DNA from: Rhodocollybia butyracea
Lineage: Eukaryota; Basidiomycota; Agaricomycetes; Agaricales; Omphalotaceae
Length of the DNA stretch: 28,839 nucleotides
Reading direction: 5' to 3'
Assembly: GCA_015501585.1 (NCBI GenBank)
Contig: JADNRY010000736.1
Location: forward strand, 1-28,839
The first letter of the stretch is position 1, and each line of letters opens with the position of its first letter. The notes below the pieces were generated by a model, which did not search any database, was not told where the DNA came from, and saw only the letters and a program-made list of their open reading frames with translations. Positions 1 through 10,161 of the stretch are shown here, in pieces. A program made the translations under genes and the position numbers.

Positions 1-2896
1 AGAGTGTTTCTCGTTGGTTCATGCTCCACTGGCATATCTGGGCAAAGGATTACCCTGAGAGGTGTGTCTCAATAATTGTGCCAATTTCTTTACATTAATT
101 GGAACAGGTGTTTGATGCAGTGTGTTAAGACAAAAGGCAAATGTCTATGTGCCCGGTGTCTGATTACCAGTGACAGGGTCTTTGAGATGGGTACAGCTGA
201 AGATGGAGTGTCGCCAGACAAACAAGCGAGTTGACAGTATCTCTCTTCAAAAACAGGTGAAAAAGGCTCGACTGTTGATATTTGATAAAGGGAAATCAAT
301 CACAAGCAAAGATGTCAAGTATTTGCTTGATTTTATGTCGCTTACTGCTACTGAGGTAAATATATATAATTTTTTTCTATTGCACTCACTGCTCACACTA
401 CCCCAGAATGCATTTTCAAAAGCCTTCTTTGAGTATGGCTTCCAGCAATTCCAACTTGAAGCAACGGACATTCTCCATGAGTTTGAACTTGGTGAATGGC
501 GACGTGTCTTCATCCATCTGCTCCGAATCCTCGAAGCATATCAAAAGTCAAGGGCAAAAGATGAACTTGACCACAGGTAAAAGATATATTCACTTTGAAA
601 GTCAATTCTGATCATATCTCAGATACCAATCACTACCAACATTCACTGCTGGAACCATCTGCAGGTTTTCAAAAAGTGTTTCATCACTCAAGAAAATGAC
701 TGTGCATAATTTTGAGGATATTCTTCAGGTGCGAGTGATTATTTATCTATATCTTACTGTGTTTGATTTTTCAAAGTGTGCCATGCCTGTTGTAGTAATT
801 TCTTATAGCGCTGTAAAGTAAATGTACGGACTCAGCGCAAATACTAGTCGGAGTAAACGTCTCATATACCTGTAAAGTAAATGTACGGACTAGTACAGGA
901 TAAGTAAGTAAACTAATATACAAAGAGAATAAAAGAAAGGCTAACCTCAGCGCAAATACTAGTCGGAGTAAACGTCTGAGGTAGCTTACATACGTGAGTA
1001 GCTACAAGTACAAGTAAGTTACATAATAGCCAAAATGAAAATCAAATACTACAGGCTATCTTACACGGAACACGTTTGTACTTACTCAACAATGCCCTGC
1101 TTTGAGGGTCTTCTTCCGGAAACCCATGATGGAGCTGTTCAAGATCTACTCTGGAATTTTATGATGCTGCATGGGTTTGCCAAGTTTGATATGCATCTTG
1201 ACTCTACTGTTGCAATAACTTGGGCATTAACTTGCATACTTGGGGACTCTCTCCAAACTTTCTCAGATGTGACATGTGCTGCTTTTACAACAAAAGAGCT
1301 ACCTTCAGAAAAAGCAGCACAGGTGAGGCAAGCTCAAGCAGCTTTAAACACCCCCAATGCAAGAATTCTCACTTCTGATGACTCTCTCAGACGCTGGTAC
1401 AAGTTGGACACACCAAAGTTGCATGCAGTGGGTTATATTGCAGATGATATTGCAGAAGTTGGAGTTACTGGTTCCCACTCAACTTTTATTGTGAGTATTT
1501 TTCATTTTTCATTATTGAATCTGTTAATATTATTTTAGGGAGAGAAGGAGCACACACGGGCCAAACAGTATTATCAACATACAACCAAGACAAATTTTGA
1601 AGGACAGATTGTGAAACATACCTCTCATCATCATCTTTGGAGGGACTTTGATCATGAAGTTGTACGGCCACCATTGGTGAAGGTTAAGAAGGGTAGGAGA
1701 CTTGCATGTCAAGTTGAAACTTTGGCTCCTACAGATCCCCGAGTACAGTATGATATTGGAGTTTCAGAATGGGACTTTCTTGACTTGGATAAGTTCTTAC
1801 ATGATAATTGAAATGATCCAGCCTACAATGTTTGTGTCTTACATTTATGGGGCAATATTCTGATATCTATTTGACTGTAGGACTTTTTTAAAACACTCAA
1901 AGATCACATTCTGTCTCGTATTACCAAGTCAGACTTAGCTGGGTTTACTGATGAAGACCGAAATTCCCTCTCAGTGGAGAAGGACCGGATTTACCTTCAC
2001 CAAACTGCTCGTTTCAACTTTACCAAATATAATGTTTGCCGGTGCCAGGACACCATAAATCCTCGCACACATCCCCACGTCATGACTCTCTCTGACAGTG
2101 GGAACCATCCGTATAGTTACGCCTGAGTCATTCACATTTTCCATGTGAAAGTTTGTCACTGTGGTCCAACTTCAAAAAGCAGTGTGGTTCAGACTTTTAA
2201 TGTCCTATTTGTCTGATGGTTTGAATTTGACACCGAGTGGGAATGGGGATTCCAGGCCAAATGTCTTCCTCGTGTGTATTTTCCACATGCCTCTTCTCCA
2301 GATGCTTTTGGTTTCCTTGACCCGGCTTATGTACCTCGAGGATCCTACATGATGCCTGTTTACAGCTTGGGTATTACAGAAGACTTGTTGGCAGAGGAAT
2401 CAGTAAACCGACAGTTGGAATTTGGTGATGTTGGTGAGATTGAAGGCTCAGATTGGATCTCTTATTATGTTGGAATGTATGTATTACTCACTGTTCATAA
2501 TATTTTGTTCCTAATTTGACACACTTTAGTGCTGTGGATCGTGATATGCTTTACCACTACATTGGGGGAGGTGTTGAACACAAGGCAACACATGAACATC
2601 TCCGTGAACTTGCCAAGGCTGCAAGGAATATCTGTATTGCAGCAGACTGGAAAGGGGAGAATACAGAACTTGGGAAACATTTTGGGGCTGAGGCTGAGGA
2701 CTTGTCTGGACTGGGGGAAGAGGATGGGATGGAGGAAGAAGAAGAGATGGAGATACAGGATCCAGGCTCCTATGATCTCAATGAGGACAGTGAAGAGATC
2801 CAAATATTTCTTGATGAAGGAGAAGAAGAGGATTGAGTCCAGAGTTTTGATGATCCAGGCCTTGAGAGTGAACTCAGTGAAGAGGAAGATATGTAG
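1..2896 (+). pseudogene. Decayed transposase-derived gene of the Agaricomycete LHEFELG family (CACTA/Plavaka-like), 5' end outside window
   Basis: Spliced by eye, the plus strand gives the motif order I recall for a very common Agaricomycete family of transposase-like proteins: RCLITSDRVFEMG, LHEFELG (about 478), MPCFEGLLPE, a TPKLHA..GVTGSHSTFI-GEKEHTRAKQYY segment, TINPRTHPHVMTLS, DAFGFLDPAYVPRG and VDRDMLYHYIGGG, then an acidic tail. Supported introns are 62-107, 356-406, 577-622, 1491-1538, 1830-1880 and about 2478-2529; each joins exons in frame. An intron starting at 729 is enlarged to about 360 bp. Decay: a frameshift near 200-205 (GAT..ATG reads as if 2 bp are missing) and in-frame TGA at 1809-1811, 2124-2126 and 2214-2216. 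A TGA at 2834-2836 may be a fourth, since an acidic reading frame continues to TAG at 2894-2896. The exact superfamily is my inference; the gene being a multi-exon, broken member of a repetitive family is well supported. Confidence 0.8.
811..977. repeat. Interleaved direct repeats A-B-A-B inside an enlarged intron
   Basis: A 22-bp unit (ctgtaaagtaaatgtacgg...) lies at 811-832 and 870-891. A 30-bp unit beginning cagcgcaaatactagtcgg lies at 833-862 and 948-977. The copies look identical. They sit in the intron that starts at 729 and is about seven times longer than its neighbours, so an insertion is likely. The left edge (tgtaaagtaaatgtac) and the complement of the right edge near 1000-1022 (tgtaacttacttgtac) match at 12 of 16 positions, a weak hint of terminal inverted repeats. 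No target duplication was found. Confidence 0.7.
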
Positions 2897-2975
2897 TATT
2901 TTAAGCCAGGACCAAACATATGGTAGCCTGATAGCTCTTGGACTTTTGTATAGGTGTGAACGTTGCCCTACATAT

Positions 2976-3184
2976 TGTCAAAAGAATGTCAATTCTCCAG
3001 CATGGTGTTAAAAGGATGTCAATTCCCCAGCACAGTGTTGAAAGAATGTTAATTGCCCAACAAAGTGTTGAAAGGGTGCCAAACCCTCAGCCTGGTGTTG
3101 AAAAGATGCCAATTGCCTAGCATAGTGCTGAAAGAATATTAATTGCTAAAATACATGTTAAAAGATGTTAATTATACACTATCA
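2976..3184 (+). repeat. Degenerate 30-bp minisatellite, seven units
   Basis: Units start at 2976, 3006, 3036, 3066, 3096, 3126 and 3156. The first six are exactly 30 bp; the seventh is 29 bp. Each starts tgttgaaag or close to it and carries a core like atgtcaattgcccagca. Because 30 is divisible by three, one frame reads as a decapeptide repeat of the form V(K/E)RMxIxQxx for about five units before a TAG at 3118-3120. The array begins about 80 bp after the last stop of the transposase relic. It may once have been a repetitive C-terminal tail or simply 3' flanking DNA; no start codon or other gene context supports a protein. Confidence 0.85.
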
Positions 3185-3309
3185 TGCTGGAAATGGACAC
3201 TTCCAACATCCTGGTAAGGTTTCTACATAATTCCTATGTTTTGTCACCTTGCTAGCTGGTGACCATCCATCGCCACCGACAGACACTGTTGTGCAGGTTT
3301 CGTGATGAC

Positions 3310-3802
3310 TAGTCAAGGATTTTTTAAACTAGTTCTTGCACAACCTTGAGACTATTACTTTAAATAAGTCTAGCTGGAAAACTATGAGTATCCCACCCCA
3401 GATTATCTTGTAAGATTTCTTCATAAAATGACATAGATTATAGCAAGAATATTTAGAATAATCTTCACATAAATCTAGATTATTACTACCAATGTTACCT
3501 AGATTTTAGCCAGAGAATACCATGGGATTTTTTAAAAAATTCATATAGTGGTAAGGGCCGGAAATTTGAAGATTTTATTGGAATAATCTGGGTGTGGAAA
3601 ACATGAGGTTTTTTAAAATAAACTGGCTTGGATTATGTGTACCGGACGTCGAGATATCTAGATGTCAAGACATCAATGATGTCTGGACACCGTGATGTGT
3701 TACTGTCGGAACATCTTGGACATCTTGGACATTGGGATATGTGACTGGTGAGGAGAGTCGGGATATCGGGATTGACAGGGGATTGAAGGGCTTTTGTACA
3801 TA
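3310..3802 (+). repeat. Left arm of long terminal inverted repeat
   Basis: Pairs with 5350-5851 in inverse orientation over roughly 500 bp, with scattered substitutions and small indels. Shared landmarks are the ctagttcttgcacaa block, the gaaaactatgagtatcc block, the ttttttaaaa block near 3610 and the gattgaagggc block near 3782. The divergence suggests an old insertion. Confidence 0.75.
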
Positions 3803-4191
3803 GATATAATTCATCAGGAAATCGGTATCTGAATAATGTTTGAAAAAATCTACATAAGTTCTGATAAGTTCTGATAAGTTCTGTTAATACTGATAATTAA
3901 CGGGTAATGATTCACATATTCACATTAATTTCTGTTAATACTGATAATCAACTGGTAATGCTTCACAAATTTACTTCAAGCCTCAAGATTACTTGAAACA
4001 AACTTGAAATTATCTGCTTGATTATCTGAAATTATCAAATTTTAATTAGATGACTTTTAATACATAGAAATACATCAATTGATAATCAATACACAAATAA
4101 GTAGCACTACTGAGCCCAAAAAATTAAAATAAAATGAGTCAATGTTGTAGTATGTTGTATACTAGGGCTTACAGTTCGTTCAGTACATAAC

Positions 4192-5130
4192 CTTCAATAA
4201 AGCATCCATCCCATGATGCAAAGTAGCCACCTCATTACTTTGTTGACTGAGCTCTCTCTCTCGTTGTTCAATATGATTCGATTACAGAGTTGAGCATTCT
4301 CACAAAACATCACGTCTTGTACATCCCCGGGATTAAGCCTTCGAATAAGAAATTCGAAGTCCGTATTTAAACGATATGCCGTTACTACCGGCAACGGGAG
4401 TGTTGCCGGGAGCACACAAAACTCAGCGCCAACTTACGGCAGGACATACGTGTCCTTTCTTCCCTTCACCAACACCTCACTTCACTCATTTCCTTTTCGT
4501 GCCGAGTCTCAAAGCTCTTATATCATTATAGCATTGGTTAACAGCTATGATCAACAGTATTTCAGGTCACACGAGGCTTCAAAAGGTGCGCAACTGTATC
4601 GTTGACACTGCAGTTCAGATTCTTATTGTTTTCGCAGGATTTCCTACTTTAGGCGACTCTGTACACTAGCATTTTCGCTTATCAGGGCCTCAGTGGTCCA
4701 TGCATATGATGTGAATTGTCCTGACATGACCAGTCATTGATGTGGGAAGCTACATATCTAGGTACATGGTCTCTCACCTGAATGCCATTGCTCGCTTACA
4801 TTCTCCCGCTGTTTCATAGCTGCTTTATCTTCTCGCTTCCTATTTTTTGGTGTGTTCCTTTTGCTTTTGCTTGAATGCTATTCTTGAGCTAAGTTTTTTT
4901 TTTTGCAGGTCGCTGGAGTTGGATGTTCATAGCATGTTGTTAGATGGCTTGTTGTTAGAATCCAGTTTTTGTAGCTTGTAGTTGCATGTACTTTGTAGCA
5001 ATAATAACTATCATTCTTCGCTTTCCTGTTGTTTCTTTGACTCTTCTTTGAGTCTTCTAAGTTCTGTCCCAATAGCATTGAATAATTGCTATGTAATGGT
5101 CTGCTATTTAAGTCTAACTTACTGTTAATT
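4192..5130 (-). pseudogene. Decayed unrecognised gene inside the long-TIR element
   Basis: Three minus-strand pieces look coding although no intact frame exists. From the 5' side: a charged helix reading NAIGTELRRLKEESKKQQES (around 5075-5015); a basic stretch SKSKRNTPKNRKREDKAAMK (around 4870-4800), ending at a possible GT donor in cattcaggtgag; and a C-terminal piece containing FEFLIRRLNPGDVQDVMFCE (around 4370-4310), which continues as a coiled-coil-like tail ending HHGMDALLKVMY with a TGA near 4180. The last piece changes frame inside a (GA)n run (plus-strand CT repeat at 4252-4262); removing one dinucleotide opens the coiled-coil tail. I do not recognise the family. It may be the element's own decayed protein or captured cargo. 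Exon boundaries are uncertain. Confidence 0.4.
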
Positions 5131-5349
5131 TCTGTTAATTTCTGTTAATTTTGAATAATATGCTGAGGGGGGCCGCAAAATTCCTTGTAATACCTCGTAA
5201 GTTTATGACTTGGGTAATTTCTGATAATTTCTGGTAATTTCTATTAATTTCTGATAACTTCAGCTAAGTTGGAGTAATATTCAATACATTACTCTAGGAC
5301 TGTTTTCCTGATGTTATCAAGCTCCTATCTATTTTCCGTTTGATGCTGT

Positions 5350-5851
5350 AAGGTAAACACCCTTCAATCGCAACATCGCAACAACCTGACTCTCCCCATA
5401 CCACCATCATGCATATAGCAGATGTCACGCATCCCAACGTCCAAGACATTTTGACTGCAAAACATCCCAACGTCTATGACATCATTGATGTCAAGATGTC
5501 TGGACGTCTCGATATCCGGTACGTATAATCTGAGCCAGTTCATTTTAAAAAACCTCATGTTTTCCACGCACAGATTATTCCAACAAAGTCTTTGATTTTC
5601 CAACCTGTGTTACTAGATGAATGTTTCTAATAATCTCATGGTAATCTCATGGTAATCTCTGGGTGAAATTGGCATAAATAGTGTAGATTTATGTGTAGAT
5701 TGTTTTGAATATTCTTACTATAATGTATGTCACTTTATAAAGAAATTTCATAATATATTCTGGGGTAGGATACTCATAGTTTTCCACACGGAGTTTCTCA
5801 AAGTAATAATCTCAAACTTGTGCAAGAACTAGTTTGAAAAATCTTTGAGTA
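5350..5851 (-). repeat. Right arm of long terminal inverted repeat
   Basis: Inverted partner of 3310-3802. The short open frame on the minus strand at 5364-5603 lies wholly within this arm and is not treated as a gene. The arm ends at ttgagta (5845-5851), the counterpart of tagtcaa at 3310. Confidence 0.75.
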
Positions 5852-5920
5852 TGCCTACAGTAATAACCACAGAATGTGTTTGTACTTATTCAGAAAATTC
5901 CATTCAGGAGTACCTGAGAG

Positions 5921-6667
5921 TAGGGTTTGAAGGTCCAATTCAATGGACTGCAAAAAACTGATGAATTGCACTGAACTGAACCGCAAAATGAACTGATGAT
6001 AGATGGACCGGTCCATGATTTAAACCTGGTCCAGTTCATGGTTCATCAAAATCTCAGAAAAAAAGTGAACCACAAAGAATCAGGTTAAACCGGTCTAAAC
6101 CGGTACAGCCACATAGCAAAAATAATTTAGATAAATGAGTATATTTTCTCCAATTTTGATCAATAAAATTTATATTTTCTAATGGTCTCAAGCAATAAGC
6201 TAATACAAGACTGGAAAGACTACTCATAACCTATTGAACAGTACCATGCAACAAGTCTGAGAACCTGACATGATACAATACACTATCCATGGTCTGTTTT
6301 AACAGATGACCAATGACTGCCAAACCTGGAAAGCATTTCTGCATGGTAAAAGAGCAGTGTAAGGCAGCCTAGAGCATATATTGAATGTTTTATATTGTTT
6401 TATAGTAGTTTCTTATATGGTCTCACTTGTTACATATCTAAATATCTTTCATGCATGTGCAGTTTAAATCAGTTTAAACCAATCTGCACCAGTTTAAATT
6501 TGCACTGATTTAAACTGCATGAACCAGGATGAATTGGACCAGTGGACCAGTGCAATCAGTGCAGGTCCATGGTTCATACAGATTTAGGTTTTTTATGGAC
6601 CGGTCCAATTCATGATTCATTGAATTTTTGGTAAATAAACTGAATTGGATTGGACCTTCAAACCCTA
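5921..6667 (+). mobile_element. hAT-like MITE, copy 1 (747 bp)
   Basis: Perfect-looking terminal inverted repeats start TAGGGTTTGAAGGTCCAAT and end with the complement ggaccttcaaaccctac. The TAGGG terminus fits the hAT end rule (YARNG). Flanks are cctgagag (5913-5920) and cccgagag (6668-6675), an 8-bp target duplication with one C/T difference. The interior has no open frame and holds many cggtcca/ggaccag/gtttaaac inverted motifs. A second copy lies inverted at 27999-28748. It was inserted into the right arm of the long-TIR element, so it is younger than that element. Confidence 0.9.
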
Positions 6668-6894
6668 CCCGAGAGTATTGACACTTAATCCTTGCATTTT
6701 CTCAAAGTTTTCCGGGCTGGATTATTGGGTAAACCCCGCAGTGTCAGTTGATGTCAATGAGTCGAGTGTGATACTATTTTTAAGACTAGTGTACTCATTT
6801 ACTCCTAGCCAAAGTTAGAATAATTCTTTTTAGCAACCCTGTTGCCTGATGACAATCCCTTTCATTATGTAGCAACCCTTCCAGACCTCTGAAG

Positions 6895-7136
6895 GAATGC
6901 ACCAGTCATGTCACAAACCAATTGATGGGATCTGGCGATCATCGTACTTTCCACTTTGGATCACTGCTTCCCCGCTTACACGGCCAAACCTTAGAATGCA
7001 CTCAGTTTAAAAGCCGAAGGCGGCCCCCGGTTCCAATTCCAATTTTAGGCCTGAGTTAAGATATCTCCAACCGAGTCTTAAATTTCAAAGATAGCACCTA
7101 GTTTGATTTTTTTTGCTTTTACTGTACCATTTCGAT
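6895..7136. other. Non-coding spacer with left target-site copy of the outer hAT-like element
   Basis: No gene or repeat recognised across 6895-7128. The last eight bases, atttcgat (7129-7136), form the left target duplication of the outer element; its partner is attttgat at 18793-18800. The single difference is a CpG versus TpG. Confidence 0.6.
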
Positions 7137-7459
7137 TAGAGATGTCCATGAGTCCAGGTCTTTACAGGTACTCGCAGGTAAGATCCGTGGGAAAACCTGC
7201 AAGTATGTGACCCGCGGATCCCAGGATCCGTTTCCCATGGGTCCGGCGCAGGTCACAGGTCAGACTTTGGAGAATTTCAGCTGACTTGCGGGTATTTTTA
7301 TGACTTGTACAAGTAATGTAAACCCATACATTTGTTAATTAGTGCTTAAAATTTACAGTACAAGCAACAATATTTGTCAGTTAACACTCAAAACTTACAG
7401 TAATTCATAGTATCATATGTATTATAGTACTTATCAAGTACTGGCACATATGTTTGAGG

Positions 7460-7522
7460 TTGTAGACAGCTCACGACGTTTGGCGCTAATTTAAGCGCCC
7501 AATCGCTGTGAGCTGTCTACAA
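7460..7522. repeat. 63-bp foldback with 15-bp perfect stem
   Basis: ttgtagacagctcac (7460-7474) pairs perfectly with gtgagctgtctacaa (7508-7522), and the loop contains a second near-palindrome, ttggcgct...agcgcccaa. It lies in the left arm of the outer element, 15 bp before the KDZ target site. I see no matching foldback in the right arm, although gtagacag recurs near 18541. Confidence 0.85.
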
Positions 7523-7544
7523 TGTAAAACCTTTGTGTCAGTAC

Positions 7545-7692
7545 CACCTCATATGCCCGGTAAACCTATATAATAGTCATTGACATGGGGGGGGGTGATG
7601 GGGTAGGTAGTTGTAATGGAGATCCGCTATCGTACGGTAGCGGTATAAAAGCGCAATATCTCATATGAACTTTGATGTGAGATATCTTTCGG
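7545..7692 (+). repeat. Left terminal inverted repeat of the KDZ element
   Basis: Pairs with 18354-18500 with few differences. It contains a run of G after catt-gacat, a palindromic core ccgctatcgtacggtagcgg (7624-7643) and an inward-facing TATAAAAG at 7644-7651. The TATA-like string is present in both repeats, so each end could supply an inward promoter; that is inference. Confidence 0.9.
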
Positions 7693-7703
7693 ATACGTTT
7701 TCC

Positions 7704-7915
7704 GGTAGACCCGGTACTGCCATAGCGCCCTATACGCCTTATACGCGCGCTTCCCGCCTGTAATCTTTCGGGTAAGCTTCCCGGTAGAGTCGGATAGACC
7801 CGGTACCGCCATACCGCCATATACGCGCCCTTCCCGCCTGCAATCGCTCAGATAATAGACCCTATACCCGCCCCGCCCGCCTGAATTTTTCTGGTATTTG
7901 GTAGACCCGGTAGCG
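7704..7915. repeat. Subterminal direct repeats, about 80-bp period
   Basis: Blocks containing gtagacccggta, a tatacgcgc stretch and ttcccgcctg recur: ttcccgcctg at 7751-7760 and 7831-7840, and a diverged cgcccgcctg at 7874-7883. They lie just inside the left terminal repeat. A single short related block (ggtaccgggcc, near 18328) lies inside the right one. Such subterminal arrays are often transposase-binding regions; that role is not shown here. Minus-strand open frames over 7566-7971 are by-products of this repeat. Confidence 0.7.
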
Positions 7916-8187
7916 CTGGTCATGGCACTCCCCTGCCCCTGCTTGCTGTCTATCCATGCTCTCCCAGTCACTTCCCTCCTTTCTACCCTTTCAGTTTGTT
8001 ACTAACTTCGTACTTATGTGTTAGTCTTATGACTATTGCTTGTTCTCTCATGCTTGTGCATTCAGAAAACATAGTATACGCAGTATATAGTCTGTATTAC
8101 ATACTAGTACCATATCTAGACTTGAATCAACTTAAGTAGCATACGAAACTCGCAGTGTCCATCACTAATACTGTTTCCTCACTGCCA

Positions 8188-10161
8188 TTACTCGTCCTCG
8201 TCAAGCTCTTCATCGCTGTCCTCGATAAACTCACGGCTACGGGGCTGAGGAGGAAGCCGCTTCGAAACCGACTTTTTTGTGGCCAATGCTCTGGTGCCGT
8301 TAGCTTCGTTATGATGACGTTTGCGTGATGAGCTTGCGCCGTTGGTGCGCCGACGCTTTCGAGATAAGTCTTGAGAGCGGTCCTCGTTTTCACCATCACT
8401 GTTCTCCACTGCTTGTGGTTGAGAACCACGCTTCCGGCCTTTGTCGCTGCGGACTGACCGTTCCTTTATCACCTGCGTCTTCATCCATTCGCTGTGCTCG
8501 GTGATGTCATCCTGCGACATTCGAGCCCAGAGGCAGGTGCCAGACTCAAGCACAGCGTGTAGTGCTTCAAGCGTCGGGAGGTCCTTGATGTCAAAAGGTT
8601 TGACGGGCCCATTGACATCCTTGAAGGTCGCCAAGTTGGGAAGGCCAATGAGGCGGACATGGAACTTCTCAACGATTGCCTGATGGTAATTGCTGTAGTT
8701 CATCTTTACCGTTTTGTTGTTGAGAGTATAACCTAAGTATTGCATTAGAACAGGCAACGGACGTGAATACATAGACTTACGCAGGCCTGAAGCAATGATG
8801 GATGAGCATTGAGACTGTAGATCGGGTATCGTAGAGTGTTTTTCTAGATGAATAATGAGAGATTGCCCAAACGGAAATTGTAACGCTAGACGTACGTGAG
8901 TTTTTTGTGCTTGCCCATAGCTCCAGTTGCCCAAGAAGATCCCACATCGTTGTATTCAGTTGCCTCCGTACAAAATCAACGCTGTTGTTCCCAGCAACAA
9001 ACCAGATCGGGCGTCCTCGGTCATCGCTAGATGCTGGAGCAAGGAAGCCAAAGCCTACTGCACCTGTCCGAAGATGGAGACTGTCGAACTATAGATCATG
9101 AGGTTAGTTTACCTTGGAGCTACAGTGGTAGAGACGTACCTCTTTTTGAATTAGCTGCGACGTAGATGAGTAGTCCTTTCCAGCTGATGCAACGTTGGGC
9201 CGAGCACCACGAGTGGAGAGCAGCCTCTTCTCATCAACTTCTCGTTTTGCTTGCTCCAGTTTCTCATCAGAGATTTCCAGTAGTTCGTCGTCAAGATTGA
9301 CGAGCTTGCGAAGAGCGGGAGCCTTCAGCTTGCTGCCAACCGGAAGAGCTGTTTTGAAGTGAGACAGTATCCCGTTGGGAAGTAGAGGGAATGGCTCACA
9401 GGCGTTCACCTCCTGTGCTTTAATATGCACAAGAGCTTGCATTCGGCCCGGTGCCCTTTTACGCTTCAATCCCGACGTCGTTGTAATGAGACGCTTGATG
9501 TAGTCGAGGGTAAAGGAATGCTTGTCGGCAAGACTAGCTACCCTCTCCTCGTGGTCTTCAAGGAGCCTGATAACATCTTGCTTTACCAGCAGAGCCAGTG
9601 CCTGTTTTGCTGCCTTGGCTTCATTCATGGTACAAGCCTGGACCGGGTCAAGGTGGCGCTTCAGAGGACGTGCACGAACCGTCTGCATGGGAAGGAGGGG
9701 GTTTCGTTCTGCATGGGAAGCGGGTTGAAAAGAGGATGATAAGAAGCCCCGCCAGCGGTAGCCCCACTCGAACCTTCATCTGAATGGCCATCCTGCTCGC
9801 CGACTTTAGTGCTGGAGATGGGAGGGGAGCTAGGGTCAGGAATGTTGCTGGAGCCAGGCAAACCCGAGTCATGGGGCAGGAAAGGTGCTGCAGGTGCTGC
9901 GGATTTGTTTGAAGCATCTGCAACGAATCCGAATATTCAATTACTGAGAAAATAAAATAGCATGTATAATTACCAGTTTTGAGTCCATATTTAGAAGGAT
10001 TGTCCATAAACTCGAATGCGTTAGCAAGCATGGGGTCACTGAGAGATCGATGTGTTGAAGTCGATGGTACTCAAGTCGAAGTCAAATTCGCCTGCAACTG
10101 GTTCGAGGCCTTGACCAAGGGAGACGTTGAGACCGCTGGGTGAAAAGCTTTGGTTGTTCAT
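8188..10161 (-). CDS. Uncharacterised KDZ-element-associated protein, basic C-terminus, with two frame breaks
   Basis: The start ATG is at 10161 and the stop TAA at 8190-8188. Introns fitting in frame are 9918-9973, 9089-9139, 8844-8895 and 8733-8780. The protein has a Ser/Pro-rich N-terminus, a helical Lys/Arg-rich middle beginning KRHLDPVQ (about 9660), a compact region IWFVAGNNSVDF...LGQLELWAS (about 9020-8910), a conserved-looking KMNYSNYHQAIVEKF then RLIGLP (about 8700-8640), and a long basic/acidic tail ending DSDEELDEDE, which suggests a nuclear location. I recognise this arrangement as a recurrent Agaricomycete protein of unknown function and know no assigned activity. Two breaks: a TGA at 10038-10036 with a frame change, and a frame change at about 9710 explained by a 26-bp insertion between two copies of ctgcatgggaag (9683, 9709). 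Translation could instead begin at a downstream ATG. Confidence 0.75.

Larger units (their letters stand above)
3211..6894. mobile_element. Large TIR DNA transposon relic with long imperfect terminal inverted repeats
   Basis: Sequence from 3310 to about 3802 is an imperfect inverted copy of about 5350-5851; for example aaactagttcttgcacaa at 3328 pairs with its complement near 5820-5837. Outside this, 3211-3240 (ctggtaaggtttctacataa) resembles the complement of 6868-6894 (ctggaagggttgctacataa), so the real ends may be 3211 and 6894. The 747-bp MITE at 5921-6667 would then be nested in the right arm. No target duplication was recognised, and no transposase motif is legible. The interior (3803-5349) is AT-rich, with subterminal arrays of ttctgataa/ttctgttaa motifs at about 3850-3960 and 5120-5275, and a broken minus-strand gene. 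The superfamily is not assigned. Confidence 0.65.

Noticed and set aside
2976..3184. CRISPR-like array
   Set aside because: Units are contiguous and diverged with no unique spacers, in a eukaryotic context; it is a minisatellite.
5364..5603. 79-codon minus frame
   Set aside because: Entirely within the right inverted arm; no coding features and no counterpart frame in the left arm.
7566..7971. Minus open frames rich in Gly/Tyr/Arg
   Set aside because: They fall in the terminal repeat and the 80-bp subterminal repeats, and a related string recurs at the right end; repeat-derived.
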